DNA from: Vibrio ruber DSM 16370
GTDB taxonomy: Bacteria; Pseudomonadota; Gammaproteobacteria; Enterobacterales; Vibrionaceae
Direction of reading: 5' to 3'
Assembly (NCBI RefSeq): GCF_900163965.1
Contig: NZ_FULE01000031.1
Location: 62,001 to 126,000 of the forward strand
Length of the DNA stretch: 64,000 bases
The notes beneath the pieces are model-generated. The model was not told where the DNA came from, searched no databases, and saw nothing but the letters and a program-made list of their open reading frames with translations. A program made the position numbers and the translations under genes. Of this stretch, positions 1 through 8,767 are shown piece after piece. The first letter of the stretch is position 1. Each line of letters begins with the position of its first letter.

Positions 1-1083
1 GCGATTAGCGAAGAAATAAAGCAAGGGTTCCCCCACGCGCCACTCGGTTGTCGCATTGAGTTGAGTAAGCGCACGCAAGAAATGGTGCTCAGCAATATTC
101 GTCAAGCCTCATTAACGTTGAAGCGTCTAGTCGCGATGATCCGCCAATATCCTCAGCATTCCACACTGCCGTTAACGTTGTCGAATTTCTTAACCTTAAA
201 TTCTCACATCGACTTGAATGAGCTTTATAAGCGAGGGAGTTGGTCGCAGCTAGTTCAGCAAGCTAAAGATGAAATCAACGAAAATTCAGCTGATGAAGCT
301 CTGCTGAAAATGCTTAGAAAGTCCATTCATAACCGAATTTTAACCTGCGATGATCATGCATATTTGAGCTTCTTAAAACAGCTTTGCCAAAATAACTTTA
401 TTGTTGAAAATTCTAGTCAACGTCATGCCTTGATGTGTCATTACGATTTCTGGCAAAAAACGGGACCTGAATGTGGATTCGATTCCATTGAGCAGAGCTT
501 AGCAAAACTAAATTCTGGCGAGTTAAAAGCAGAATTATTCGATGTTTTAAACTGGCAACTCGCTCAAACCAAGCATGAACAACCCAAAATGCAGGCTTTG
601 CCTGAGGTTTCACTGAGGCTGCATGCACGTTATGCGCGTGAGCAAATATTGGTGGCATTTGGTGCGACCACGTTTGAGCGCCAACCGCCAGCACGCGAAG
701 GTGTGTTTGTGCTGAAAGATCAAAATATTGAACTGATGTTTGTCACCTTGGACAAAAACGAAAAGCAATTTTCGCCAACCACCATGTATCACGATTACGC
801 GATAAACGAACACCTCTTTCATTGGCAGTCGCAAAATAGTGCACGACCCGACAAGGGGCGTGGTTTGGAATACATCCAGCATCAAAAAATGGGCAAGCGA
901 CTGTTTTTATTTGTGCGTGAACAAAGCAAAGATGAATATGGCCGCACTATGAGTTTTGTGAATTATGGTGAAGTTGACTATGTGTCGCATGCAGGGTCAC
1001 AACCAATGAGCATTACTTGGCAGTTAAAAGAGCCTATGCCCCACTTCATGTGGCAACAAGCCGCGAAGTTGGCAGTGGGTTAA
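1..1083 (+). CDS. C-terminal part of a DUF3427-containing superfamily II helicase (partial)
   Basis: The frame is open from base 1 to the stop at 1081-1083, so the gene starts upstream of the window and only about 360 C-terminal residues are visible. The run from about nt 640 to 1075 carries the DUF3427 signature found at the C-terminus of PLD/DEAD-type helicases: REQILVAFGATTF, FSPTTMYHDYAINEHLFHWQ, RLFLFVREQ, and finally VDYVSHAGSQPMSITWQL. The helicase core itself is not in the window. Such helicases commonly sit in defence or mobile islands. The partner immediately downstream is a DUF2357 nuclease-like gene, and an integrase fragment follows. The protein ends at the family's usual place, so the 3' end looks intact. 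Confidence 0.8.
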   Translation, partial: AISEEIKQGFPHAPLGCRIELSKRTQEMVLSNIRQASLTLKRLVAMIRQYPQHSTLPLTLSNFLTLNSHIDLNELYKRGSWSQLVQQAKDEINENSADEALLKMLRKSIHNRILTCDDHAYLSFLKQLCQNNFIVENSSQRHALMCHYDFWQKTGPECGFDSIEQSLAKLNSGELKAELFDVLNWQLAQTKHEQPKMQALPEVSLRLHARYAREQILVAFGATTFERQPPAREGVFVLKDQNIELMFVTLDKNEKQFSPTTMYHDYAINEHLFHWQSQNSARPDKGRGLEYIQHQKMGKRLFLFVREQSKDEYGRTMSFVNYGEVDYVSHAGSQPMSITWQLKEPMPHFMWQQAAKLAVG

Positions 1084-1195
1084 CTATCATGATGACTTCA
1101 GCATCGACAAGGTTTACCCGCTTTGGCGCTTTAGCTTAGTAGAAAAAACCGAGCAAGATGCTGCGACCAGTCAACAACGTGGTCATTTCCCTCTC

Positions 1196-3079
1196 ATGTG
1201 GTTAGCAAATTTTGCCGCATTAAGAAAACGCTTCGAGCAAGGTTTACAAGTCATTTGTGCTGCACCACATAGTCGCTTGCAATCGACAGTTGCCAATATC
1301 AAAGCTGCCAAATTAAAAGGTCGATTACCACATAAATTAGCCGAACGGGTCAAACAAGACTTTGCCAACGGTCAATACGATAAACGCTACTCTGTCGAAA
1401 AAAAACAACTGAGTGTGGATACACCTGAAAATCGTTTTATAAAAATGGCAGTGAGTAAAATCAAACGGCAATTAGCGGAGTTTGAACAAAAGCTCAAGCA
1501 AAATAACCAAGTGCCAGAGAACCAACGGTTATCTGATTCATTTTTAAATGAGCTACATAGCTGGCAACAGCCGCTGCAAGAAGTATTGAACCACAGTATT
1601 TTAAAAGACGTTGGGACTCACACGGGTTTAAGCCGCGAATCGTTAGTGCTACAGCAAAAAACCGGCTACAGTGCGGTGTATCGTGTTTGGCAGGAGCTGA
1701 AATTTTATTTAGATGTATTTGGCAACCAGTCGAGCATTTCGATGAAGTCAGTAGCCGAAATTTATGAAGTGTGGTGTTTTTTGTGTTTGAAACAGATTTT
1801 AGAGCACGATCTCGGCTTTGAGTTGGTGGAAAACGGTGCGACGAAGCTCGCTCAAAATGACTTTTTTGAGTACCAACTAAAAGATGAGTTTGCCGGTGCC
1901 TTTCGTTTTAAACGCAGCGATGGTGTGACAGCTAGGCTGGCACACGAGCCGAAATTTACCAGAAAAGGAAAATCAATCCGCTCGTACTTGGTTAGCCAAG
2001 TGCCGGATATTGTGTTGGAAGTGACACTGCCTAAAAGCCCAAGTTCAGACTCATCAGAAGATAAGCAATTTATTTGGCTGTTTGATGCCAAGTATCGCAT
2101 TAAAACTGATAAAAACCGCTTTGATGACAGCAATGAAGATATTGAAAGTACGGATTATGTGCCAGACGATGCCATTAACCAAATGCACCGTTATCGGGAT
2201 GCTCTCATCCGTTTATCAGAGCCGCGCTTGTCTGAGTCTTCATCCAGTTCAATCGCAGGGCAACCCGCCAAAAAAAGCCGCCCTGTTTTTGGTGCGTTTG
2301 CTTTATACCCTGGCTTTTTTGACCAATCCACAAAACCAAATCCCTACGCAACCCCGATAGAGGAAGTGGGGATTGGTGCGTTTGCCCTCTTGCCTAGCCA
2401 AAACGAACCCAGTGAAACTGATCCTAGTCAGACTGTGATTGGTTATTCCGGTCACCAGTGGTTGCTAGAGTTCTTGCAAGCCCAAATTGGCACAGCACCG
2501 AATACACAAACAGGGCAAAACAATGAAGCTATGTATCCTGTGGCTGGCATGGCGGAGCGGCTCTACGTACAAGAGGCGGCACGTATACCGTATTACGGTA
2601 TGCGCCAAGTGTTGTATCCTGATTTGACGATGACAGTGGCATTAGGTGGGCAACGTGGCCGTGATAATGGCTACTTTGAAAAATTTGAGCAAGGCACTGC
2701 GCAGTGGTATCACCTACCGCAAAGCACGTTTTTGAAGAAATTTAATCAGCATATTGCCGAGGAAATTCGCTATTTAGCGTTGGCGTCTACCTCAGACACT
2801 CAAAGTTCAACCAAGCAAATTGACAAACTTTGGCCGGTTAAACGAGTCACAGTGTTACCACGCTACGCTATTACTGAAGAGCAAACGGGTAAGAAATCAG
2901 GTTCTGCTGATTTGTATTATTTATTTGAGCTCGGCAAACCACTGTCACTGCAAACGCCAGTGACCAACGTGCCGCATCGCCCAATGAAAAACTCGATGAA
3001 ACTCACAACCTTAACTCGTCTAGAGAGCGTCACTAAGTTTACCGAGGTTGAAAAAGTGTACGAAGCGGCAATGGTGTGA
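1196..3079 (+). CDS. DUF2357 / PD-(D/E)XK nuclease-family protein, probably 5'-truncated
   Basis: The 627 residues from the first ATG resemble restriction-endonuclease-like proteins with DUF2357 followed by a PD-(D/E)XK (PDDEXK_7) nuclease fold. Visible marks are LSVDTPENRFIKMA near residue 72, PDIVLEV near 271 and FDAKYRI near 296; the last two fit the D...(D/E)xK catalytic core. The same frame remains protein-like upstream of 1196, back to about 1082 (DDFSIDKVYPLWRFSLVE), but contains no ATG, GTG or TTG there, and the helicase stop codon lies at 1081-1083. Family members are usually considerably longer at the N-terminus. I therefore infer that a deletion or frameshift removed the real start. 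Initiation at 1196 would give a shorter protein of doubtful activity. It would be the nuclease partner of the helicase upstream. Confidence 0.6.
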   Translation: MWLANFAALRKRFEQGLQVICAAPHSRLQSTVANIKAAKLKGRLPHKLAERVKQDFANGQYDKRYSVEKKQLSVDTPENRFIKMAVSKIKRQLAEFEQKLKQNNQVPENQRLSDSFLNELHSWQQPLQEVLNHSILKDVGTHTGLSRESLVLQQKTGYSAVYRVWQELKFYLDVFGNQSSISMKSVAEIYEVWCFLCLKQILEHDLGFELVENGATKLAQNDFFEYQLKDEFAGAFRFKRSDGVTARLAHEPKFTRKGKSIRSYLVSQVPDIVLEVTLPKSPSSDSSEDKQFIWLFDAKYRIKTDKNRFDDSNEDIESTDYVPDDAINQMHRYRDALIRLSEPRLSESSSSSIAGQPAKKSRPVFGAFALYPGFFDQSTKPNPYATPIEEVGIGAFALLPSQNEPSETDPSQTVIGYSGHQWLLEFLQAQIGTAPNTQTGQNNEAMYPVAGMAERLYVQEAARIPYYGMRQVLYPDLTMTVALGGQRGRDNGYFEKFEQGTAQWYHLPQSTFLKKFNQHIAEEIRYLALASTSDTQSSTKQIDKLWPVKRVTVLPRYAITEEQTGKKSGSADLYYLFELGKPLSLQTPVTNVPHRPMKNSMKLTTLTRLESVTKFTEVEKVYEAAMV

Positions 3080-3089
3080 GCGAGTGTTA

Positions 3090-3284
3090 TTAATTATGCA
3101 GAAGGTGAAATGAATGAACAGGGTACTTACCCAGAGTCATTTGTTTTCGTTTGCCATTTCCACTATATCGAAGGGCCCAATAGGGTGCTCCTGAATCTGG
3201 AACGACAAAGTAGAGTCCTTTTCCGTCGGACTTTCTAATTGGTTCACCTGATTTTGCAAGTGCGACCACCTGCTTTGCTGTCAT
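3090..3284 (-). pseudogene. 5' fragment of a tyrosine integrase (DUF4102 arm-binding domain)
   Basis: The peptide begins MTAKQVVALAKSGEP, continues KSDGKGLYFVVPDSGAPYW and reaches ALRYSGNGKRKQMTLGKYP. This is the N-terminal arm-type DNA-binding domain of P4-like tyrosine integrases. After GKYP the similarity stops and the frame terminates, so the catalytic domain (R..HxxR..Y) is absent. A start at 3293 is also possible. The fragment lies between the DUF2357 gene and the yicC terminator, with its 5' end facing yicC. SXT/R391-mobilizable genomic islands (MGIs) integrate at the 3' end of yicC and encode their integrase beside that junction, so this is best read as the scar of such an island. Confidence 0.75.
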
Positions 3285-3404
3285 AGATGCCACATGACCT
3301 CCAAATATTCACCATTTGATGCAAGTATAGCGAGGCATTACTCACCAGTTAACTCACCGCTTGGATGAAACAGATTGAAACGTACAAGAACAGGTTGGAA
3401 ATAA

Positions 3405-3428
3405 AAAGCCCTGATAAATCAGGGCTTT
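3405..3428 (-). terminator. Rho-independent terminator of yicC
   Basis: AAAGCCCTGAT at 3405-3415 is followed by a 2-nt centre and the complementary ATCAGGGCTTT at 3418-3428. The minus strand continues into a T-rich run at 3401-3407. It lies about 37 nt past the yicC stop codon. Confidence 0.8.
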
Positions 3429-3464
3429 GATGAATATTGGAAAGCTTTGGAAAACAAGAGAAAA

Positions 3465-4331
3465 TTATTCAATGTTCTGGATCTGCTCTCTCATCTGTTC
3501 AATCAAGACTTTCAGTTCGACGCCGGAGGCGGTGACTTCGGTATTGATAGATTTTGAGGCCAACGTGTTTGATTCACGGTTGAACTCTTGCATCATGAAA
3601 TCCAGACGCCGGCCACAGGATCCGCCTTTTTTGAGGATGTTTTTGGTCTCTTTGACGTGAGAATCGAGGCGGTCGAGTTCTTCGGCAACATCGGATTTCT
3701 GAGCCATGATGACCAGTTCCTGCTCGATGCGGCCGGGGTCGAGTTCGACGTTGGCTTCTTCAAACTTATTCAGCAGGCGCTCGCGTTGCCATTCGATGAT
3801 TTCAGGCATGTGCGCCCGGACTTTGTTGACTTCTTGGGTGATGGCATCCAGACGCTGCTCGATCAGCGCTTTCATATTTTCACCTTCCCGTCCGCGCGAT
3901 TCGATGAACTCGGTTAAAGCATCATCAAACTCATCCAGCAAAGATGTGTTGATGGTGTCCATATCGTGTTCAGGTGTCTCCATAACGCCCGGCCACTGCA
4001 TCACCTGAAATGGATTGATACGGCTGAGTTCTCCGGTCATATGCATCACTTGATTGGCGGCATCGATGACCTGTTTGGCGAGTGTTTCGTTAATAGTCAG
4101 TTCACCGGCAGCGGAAGGATTGGCTTCAAAGCGCAGATGGCATTCTACTTTGCCCCGAGCCAGTCGCTTGCGAAAGCGTTCACGCAGAATGGGTTCCAGA
4201 CTGCGGAATTGCTCAGGAAGCCGGAAATAGGTTTCGAGATAGCGTTGATTGACGGAGCGGATTTCCCATACGGCGGTACCCCAGTCGGCTTTGACCTCTT
4301 TGCGTGCGTATGCGGTCATACTATAAATCAT
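3465..4331 (-). CDS. yicC: YicC family endoribonuclease
   Basis: The 288-residue protein starts MIYSMTAYARKEV, the diagnostic N-terminus of the YicC/YloC family, and matches the usual family length of about 287 residues. An ORF can be opened three bases earlier at a TTG, but the ATG at 4331 with AAGGA about 7 nt upstream is the better start. The conserved C-terminus (GGSCGRRLDFMMQEFNRE, then a Glu-rich stretch and MREQIQNIE) is complete. YicC in E. coli has been linked to RNA turnover as an endoribonuclease. The gene diverges from rph, as in other gammaproteobacteria, and its 3' end is the attachment target of MGI elements, consistent with the integrase fragment downstream. Confidence 0.93.
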   Translation of the reverse strand: MIYSMTAYARKEVKADWGTAVWEIRSVNQRYLETYFRLPEQFRSLEPILRERFRKRLARGKVECHLRFEANPSAAGELTINETLAKQVIDAANQVMHMTGELSRINPFQVMQWPGVMETPEHDMDTINTSLLDEFDDALTEFIESRGREGENMKALIEQRLDAITQEVNKVRAHMPEIIEWQRERLLNKFEEANVELDPGRIEQELVIMAQKSDVAEELDRLDSHVKETKNILKKGGSCGRRLDFMMQEFNRESNTLASKSINTEVTASGVELKVLIEQMREQIQNIE

Positions 4332-4509
4332 CAAATTTTCCTTAAGTCTTGAAGATTTGGACTTGATATTGGTTTTATCTTAACACAATTCTATCGTGTG
4401 AGATGTGCGTTGATAGTGAATCCGACGGATTGTTTTATGGTCATTGTAGGTGATGAAGCTTGTGTATTGCGGTGTGGTCTTGATGGTGGTTTGCTGAGGG
4501 GATTTCCGC

Positions 4510-4515
4510 TATAAT
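4510..4515 (+). promoter_or_regulatory. Candidate -10 box for rph
   Basis: A perfect TATAAT occurs about 50 nt before the rph start codon in the yicC/rph divergent spacer. No good TTGACA-like hexamer is present at 16-18 nt spacing; TTGATG at 4480 is too far away. Only the -10 element is supported. Confidence 0.4.
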
Positions 4516-4564
4516 CTGCGGCCAATTTCATCACTCATCCAAGACAACAACAGGTAGATACCTT

Positions 4565-5281
4565 ATGCGTCCAAACAACCGTGCCGCGGATCAAGTTCGT
4601 CCGATTCAAATTACTCGCCATTATACTGCTTATGCCGAAGGCTCGGTGTTGGTTGAGTTCGGCAATACCAAAGTGCTGTGCAATGCCAGTGTGGAAGAGA
4701 ATGTACCGCGTTGGTTGAAAGGTCAGGGTAAAGGATGGGTGACGGCTGAATACGGCATGTTACCACGTGCAACGCATTCACGGACGCGCCGGGAAGCTGC
4801 CAGTGGCAAGCAAGGTGGCCGTACCATGGAAATTCAGCGACTGATTGCCCGTAGTTTGCGTGCTGTGGTTGATCTGGAAGCGATGGGTGAAATCATGATC
4901 ACCGTTGATTGCGATGTGATTCAGGCGGATGGCGGTACCCGGACGGCGTCGATTACCGGTGCCAGTGTCGCGATGGCGGATGCATTTGAGTCTTTGGTTG
5001 CATCGGGCAAACTGAAGAAGAACCCGATGAAAGGCCACGTTGCTGCTGTTTCGGTCGGGATTCTTGGTGATGATGTGTTGTGTGATCTGGAATATGTCGA
5101 AGATTCGGCAGCCGACACCGATATGAATGTAGTGATGACTGAAGCCGGTAAAATGATTGAGATTCAGGGGACGGCTGAAGGCGAACCGTTCAGCCATGAA
5201 CAATTACTGGATCTGCTGGCGGTGGCCAAAAAAGGTATTACAGATATTGTTGCGGTGCAAAAAGCAGCCTTAGCAGATTAA
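4565..5281 (+). CDS. rph: Ribonuclease PH
   Basis: The 238-residue protein matches RNase PH along its full length: [14 protein letters not shown], the phosphate-binding region [20 protein letters not shown], and [20 protein letters not shown]. The enzyme removes nucleotides from tRNA 3' ends phosphorolytically and works as a hexameric ring in the cytoplasm. It is followed by its own terminator and then pyrE, the usual gammaproteobacterial rph-pyrE arrangement. Here rph is intact, unlike the frameshifted allele of E. coli K-12. Confidence 0.96.
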   Translation: MRPNNRAADQVRPIQITRHYTAYAEGSVLVEFGNTKVLCNASVEENVPRWLKGQGKGWVTAEYGMLPRATHSRTRREAASGKQGGRTMEIQRLIARSLRAVVDLEAMGEIMITVDCDVIQADGGTRTASITGASVAMADAFESLVASGKLKKNPMKGHVAAVSVGILGDDVLCDLEYVEDSAADTDMNVVMTEAGKMIEIQGTAEGEPFSHEQLLDLLAVAKKGITDIVAVQKAALAD

Positions 5282-5291
5282 TCGCAGAGAA

Positions 5292-5317
5292 TAGCGCCGT
5301 GTCGGCGCTATTTTTTT
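5292..5317 (+). terminator. Rho-independent terminator between rph and pyrE
   Basis: TAGCGCCG (5292-5299), TGT loop, CGGCGCTA (5303-5310), then seven T residues (5311-5317). In E. coli the rph-pyrE spacer carries a UTP-sensitive attenuator. The position and shape here fit an attenuator as well as a simple terminator. Confidence 0.85.
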
Positions 5318-5396
5318 GTGGTCAGTTTTTAGTGGTCGTGGTGGATCGACACACACCGACATTGATAAGAAAAGAGAAATAGAAAGAGAGACAGTC

Positions 5397-6041
5397 ATGA
5401 AAGCGTATCAGCGTGAATTTATTGAATTTGCCCTTGAAAAAGAAGTTCTGAAATTTGGTGAGTTTACTTTGAAGTCCGGCCGGAAAAGCCCTTATTTTTT
5501 TAATGCCGGTCTGTTTAACACCGGGCGGGATCTGGCGCGTCTGGGGCGTTTTTATGCAGCGGCATTGGTTGATTCAGGCATTGATTACGATGTGTTGTTT
5601 GGCCCGGCCTATAAAGGGATCCCGATTGCAACGACAACCGCGGTGGCGTTGGCGGATCATCATGATGTCGATACGCCTTACTGTTTTAACCGTAAAGAAG
5701 CCAAAGATCATGGTGAGGGCGGTCATCTGGTCGGCAGTGCGCTGCAAGGGAAAATTATGCTGGTGGATGATGTGATTACCGCGGGCACTGCGATTCGTGA
5801 GTCGATGGCAATTATTCAAGCCAACGGTGCTGCACTGGCTGGTGTTTTGGTCGCCATTGATCGTCAGGAAAAAGGTACCGGAGCATTGTCCGCGATTCAG
5901 GAAGTGGAAAGAGACTTCGGTTGCGCGGTGATTTCGATTGTCGGCCTGACCGACTTAATTACTTATCTTGAAGAGCAGGGCAATAGTGCTGAACATTTGG
6001 CTGCGGTCAAAGCTTACCGTGACCAGTACGGTGTGGTTTAA
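5397..6041 (+). CDS. pyrE: Orotate phosphoribosyltransferase
   Basis: From the ATG at 5397 (preceded by AAGAGAGA) the protein has 214 residues and begins [18 protein letters not shown], the canonical PyrE start; an upstream in-frame extension is not convincing. The PRPP-binding loop [16 protein letters not shown] and the flexible loop [12 protein letters not shown] are present. The enzyme converts orotate and PRPP to OMP in pyrimidine synthesis. It lies behind the rph terminator, consistent with attenuation control. Confidence 0.96.
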   Translation: MKAYQREFIEFALEKEVLKFGEFTLKSGRKSPYFFNAGLFNTGRDLARLGRFYAAALVDSGIDYDVLFGPAYKGIPIATTTAVALADHHDVDTPYCFNRKEAKDHGEGGHLVGSALQGKIMLVDDVITAGTAIRESMAIIQANGAALAGVLVAIDRQEKGTGALSAIQEVERDFGCAVISIVGLTDLITYLEEQGNSAEHLAAVKAYRDQYGVV

Positions 6042-6079
6042 ACCCGCGACTGATTGAGTCAAGTGACTGACAGATGAAA

Positions 6080-6106
6080 AAAGACTCAGCCATTGGCTGA
6101 GTCTTT
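6080..6106. terminator. Bidirectional terminator between pyrE and lpxM/lpxN
   Basis: AAAGACTCAGCC, an ATT loop and GGCTGAGTCTTT form a perfect 12-bp stem flanked by A-runs on the left and T-runs on the right. It can therefore serve both pyrE (+) and the convergent acyltransferase gene (-). Confidence 0.85.
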
Positions 6107-6150
6107 TTGATTATCCCTAAACAATCACTGTGGGTGATAGTGATTGTTTG

Positions 6151-7134
6151 TTACTGGTATATTTTTTTACCATCGCGCTGCGTTTGGAGCAGAAATAAGT
6201 TCCACATGTATTGTTCCGGATGTGGGGTAACTAAATCTTCAATCGCTTGGTTCATTGCCCGGGCATCTTGCAGTTCATCACCGGTCGGGAAATTATCGAT
6301 TGCCGGCAAAATGTACACTTCATATTTTGACGTCTTATCGTTATAAGCCGGTAGCACTGGTACGACTTTGGCTTTGGATAAACGGGCCATTTTACCGAAG
6401 CCTTTCAGCGTGGCTTTTTCGGTGGCAAAGAAAGGGACAAACACAGAATTCTGAGGGCCGTGATCTTCATCGGGGAGCCAGTAACCGATATAACCATCTT
6501 TGATGGAACGGACAAAGGGTTTCACACCGGCATCCCGTGCAAAAATACGGCCGCCATACTGCATACGCTGAACATGCATCAGCCAGTCACCTATCGGATT
6601 ACGTTGTGGTTTCATGATCGTTGTGACTTTATAACCGCGTGCTGCCAGCATGACCGCAGGATAGTCCACAGCCCATGCATGGGGGGCGAGAATGATGACT
6701 TTCTCTCCGGCGTCGAGTAATGGCAGCAGGTTTTCCTCGCCAATCAGTTCTCCGCGTTGTTGATTATGCCGGGTCGAGCGCACTAAAAACTCAGAGTACC
6801 CCAGCATGTATTGTGCGGCTTTGACAAATGTCTCGTGCAGTATTTGCTCGCGCTCTGCTTCGCTCTTTTCCGGGAAACAGTAGGCGAGGTTGATGCGGGC
6901 TCGGCGAACGACGCGGCCATTTTTACGGACGATTGGTTTGGCGATTTTACGTGCAAGGCCATCCCGCCATTTGGGCGGGATAAAGGCAAATAGCGCGGCA
7001 ACTAAGATACCCAGCCAAGTTCCCCAGTGGCGAGGATGCAAAAAAGACCACTGAAACGTCGGGTTATAGAGGGAATCGTCAATACTGTTTTGACGCGGGC
7101 TATTTTGACGAGAATTGTCTGGCGTTGAACTCAT
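6151..7134 (-). CDS. Lipid A secondary acyltransferase (LpxM/MsbB family; V. cholerae LpxN position)
   Basis: The 327-residue protein follows E. coli LpxM closely: FLHPRHWGTWLGI near the start with a single membrane anchor, INLAYCFPEKSEAER, and the catalytic H-x4-D as HAWAVD (H152/D157). DEDHGPQNSVFVPFF and PEQYMWNLFLL are further family blocks. It adds the last secondary acyl chain to Kdo2-lipid A at the inner membrane. In V. cholerae the gene at this position is lpxN, whose 3-hydroxylaurate product is needed for glycine modification and polymyxin resistance. Whether this copy uses a hydroxylated acyl donor cannot be read from sequence. It lies downstream of lpxL and slmA on the same strand. 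Confidence 0.88.
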   Translation of the reverse strand: MSSTPDNSRQNSPRQNSIDDSLYNPTFQWSFLHPRHWGTWLGILVAALFAFIPPKWRDGLARKIAKPIVRKNGRVVRRARINLAYCFPEKSEAEREQILHETFVKAAQYMLGYSEFLVRSTRHNQQRGELIGEENLLPLLDAGEKVIILAPHAWAVDYPAVMLAARGYKVTTIMKPQRNPIGDWLMHVQRMQYGGRIFARDAGVKPFVRSIKDGYIGYWLPDEDHGPQNSVFVPFFATEKATLKGFGKMARLSKAKVVPVLPAYNDKTSKYEVYILPAIDNFPTGDELQDARAMNQAIEDLVTPHPEQYMWNLFLLQTQRDGKKIYQ

Positions 7135-7153
7135 GAACGGATGATCCTGATGT

Positions 7154-8098
7154 TTATTGATATCGGGTGTGGCTGGTTCCGTCAGGCAGCGACTTGAATC
7201 GTTTGTGGAGCCACATCCATTGTGCCGGTGCGCGCATAATCACCATTTCAAGATAGTTATTGAGATAGGCAGCCGCGGCCGTCATATCCTTTTGCGGATA
7301 TTGTTCTTCAATTGAAATATCAGCCATGATTTCATAGGTTCCCTGAGCGGTTCGGAATCCCGAAACGGGAACAATGGCGCACTTACTTGGGTAGGCTATC
7401 AGGCTGGTTCCGGTTGTGGTACACGCCTCATCAACGCCGAAAAAGGGAACAAAGACGGATTTATTATGACCATAGTCCTGATCCGGCAGATAAAACAGCC
7501 GTTCGCCTTTGCGTAACACGCGAATCATCTGCTTCAGATCACGCCGGTATACCAGTTTGTTGCCGTTTCGGGTCCGGCCGCGATATTGAATAAATTCATA
7601 AGCAGGGTTGCTATGCGGGCGATATACCCCATAGCCGGGTAAACCGAGCACCGCAAAGCCACGGGCACAGATTTCCAGATTCAGGGCATGAACTGCACAT
7701 AACAACACCCCTTGATTGTTTTCCGCATGTTTGCGCAGCGCGCTGATATCTTTTTCAATCAGAATTCGGCGGAAACGCCAAGTCGGCCAAAACCAGGTGA
7801 TTCCGGATTCGACTAAAGCTGCACCGGTGTTTTTGAAGTTTTCGACCACCATTGCTTCGACATCATCGGGCGACATATCGGGGAAAGCGAGCCGTAGGTT
7901 TGTTCTGGCAATATGCACGCGTTTTTTGCCGAACTTCATACCTATTTTTCCCAGAGAGCGCCCGAGTGAAAGCGATACGGAATAAGGCAATAAATTGACG
8001 AGTGCAGCGAGAAGGCCGAATCCAAACCAGACTCCCCAGTATTTGGGGTGTAATAATGCGACGGAAAAGGCAGGTTTGCCGATTTTGTAATCATTCAT
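7154..8098 (-). CDS. lpxL: Lipid A lauroyl acyltransferase (LpxL/HtrB family)
   Basis: A 314-residue protein with an N-terminal hydrophobic anchor (LHPKYWGVWFGFGLLAALV), the H-x4-E catalytic motif HALNLE (H137/E142), YRPHSNPAYEFIQYRGR and LPDQDYGHNKSVFVPFFG. It is related to the neighbouring LpxM-like protein but has the LpxL-type motif with Glu. It transfers the first secondary acyl chain to Kdo2-lipid IVA. There are 19 nt to the downstream acyltransferase and 6 nt from the end of slmA, so slmA-lpxL-lpxM/N is probably one transcript. Confidence 0.88.
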   Translation of the reverse strand: MNDYKIGKPAFSVALLHPKYWGVWFGFGLLAALVNLLPYSVSLSLGRSLGKIGMKFGKKRVHIARTNLRLAFPDMSPDDVEAMVVENFKNTGAALVESGITWFWPTWRFRRILIEKDISALRKHAENNQGVLLCAVHALNLEICARGFAVLGLPGYGVYRPHSNPAYEFIQYRGRTRNGNKLVYRRDLKQMIRVLRKGERLFYLPDQDYGHNKSVFVPFFGVDEACTTTGTSLIAYPSKCAIVPVSGFRTAQGTYEIMADISIEEQYPQKDMTAAAAYLNNYLEMVIMRAPAQWMWLHKRFKSLPDGTSHTRYQ

Positions 8099-8104
8099 AA
8101 AGTG

Positions 8105-8701
8105 TTATTTCAATTGTGCGCTGAGCAGTGACCAGTATTGTTCAAAATTTGCTGTTGGCTGATATTTGAAGTCTGAACGGACAAAACGATTCAGACTCCC
8201 TTCAACCTGTCCTAACAGTTGAGCCGCCAGAATGTTTTCTCCGACCGGGAATGATTTTCCTTCGCGAAGCTGGCGCTCTCGTAAAATTTGGCGTAAAGAG
8301 GTTTCAATGCGTTCAAAAAGCTGGTTAATTCTTTCACGCAGCCGCTCATTTTCAAACATCAGGGCATGGCCGGATAATATCCGAGTCAGGCCGGGGTTGC
8401 GTTCAGAAAATGTTAAAATCAGCTGCATCACCATATTGAGACGGTTGAGTGTATCTTTTTCTTCATTAAGGATCATATTGATTCGTGACATCAGTGTTTC
8501 TTCGATAAACTCGATCAGCCCTTCAAACATACGGGCTTTACTAGGAAAATGACGATAGAGCGCTGCTTCTGAAACACCGACCTGTTTGGCGAGCTTGGCG
8601 GTAGTAATGCGAGAGGCGCCATCATGAGACTCTAACATCTCAGCCAGCGCCTGAAGAATTTCGTCACGACGGTTACTTTTTTTTGTTCCGGTCATTTCCA
8701 T
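8105..8701 (-). CDS. slmA: Nucleoid occlusion factor SlmA (TetR family)
   Basis: A 198-residue protein nearly collinear with known Slm[15 protein letters not shown], a TetR-type helix-turn-helix at about residues 30-60 ([20 protein letters not shown]), and [22 protein letters not shown] near the C-terminus. It binds dispersed chromosomal sites and blocks FtsZ ring assembly over the nucleoid. Two starts are possible (8701 or the second Met at 8695). It sits between coaBC and lpxL, its standard place in Vibrio. Confidence 0.95.
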   Translation of the reverse strand: MEMTGTKKSNRRDEILQALAEMLESHDGASRITTAKLAKQVGVSEAALYRHFPSKARMFEGLIEFIEETLMSRINMILNEEKDTLNRLNMVMQLILTFSERNPGLTRILSGHALMFENERLRERINQLFERIETSLRQILRERQLREGKSFPVGENILAAQLLGQVEGSLNRFVRSDFKYQPTANFEQYWSLLSAQLK

Positions 8702-8767
8702 ACCCTTTCCGTTACCACATGCTATCAGTAACCGGGTGAATGAATTCAGTCGGTTACGATTGTTATT

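Noticed and set aside
1089..1139. ATGATG start just after the helicase stop as start of the nuclease gene
   Set aside because: It is in a different frame from the nuclease and stops after 16 codons; it could only be used with a frameshift.
3588..4352. Several plus-strand frames of 100-130 codons across yicC
   Set aside because: They are antisense to a well conserved gene and show no independent similarity or ribosome binding sites.
4778..5203. 141-codon minus-strand frame opposite rph
   Set aside because: Shadow of the GC-rich rph coding sequence; His-rich composition typical of antisense reading.
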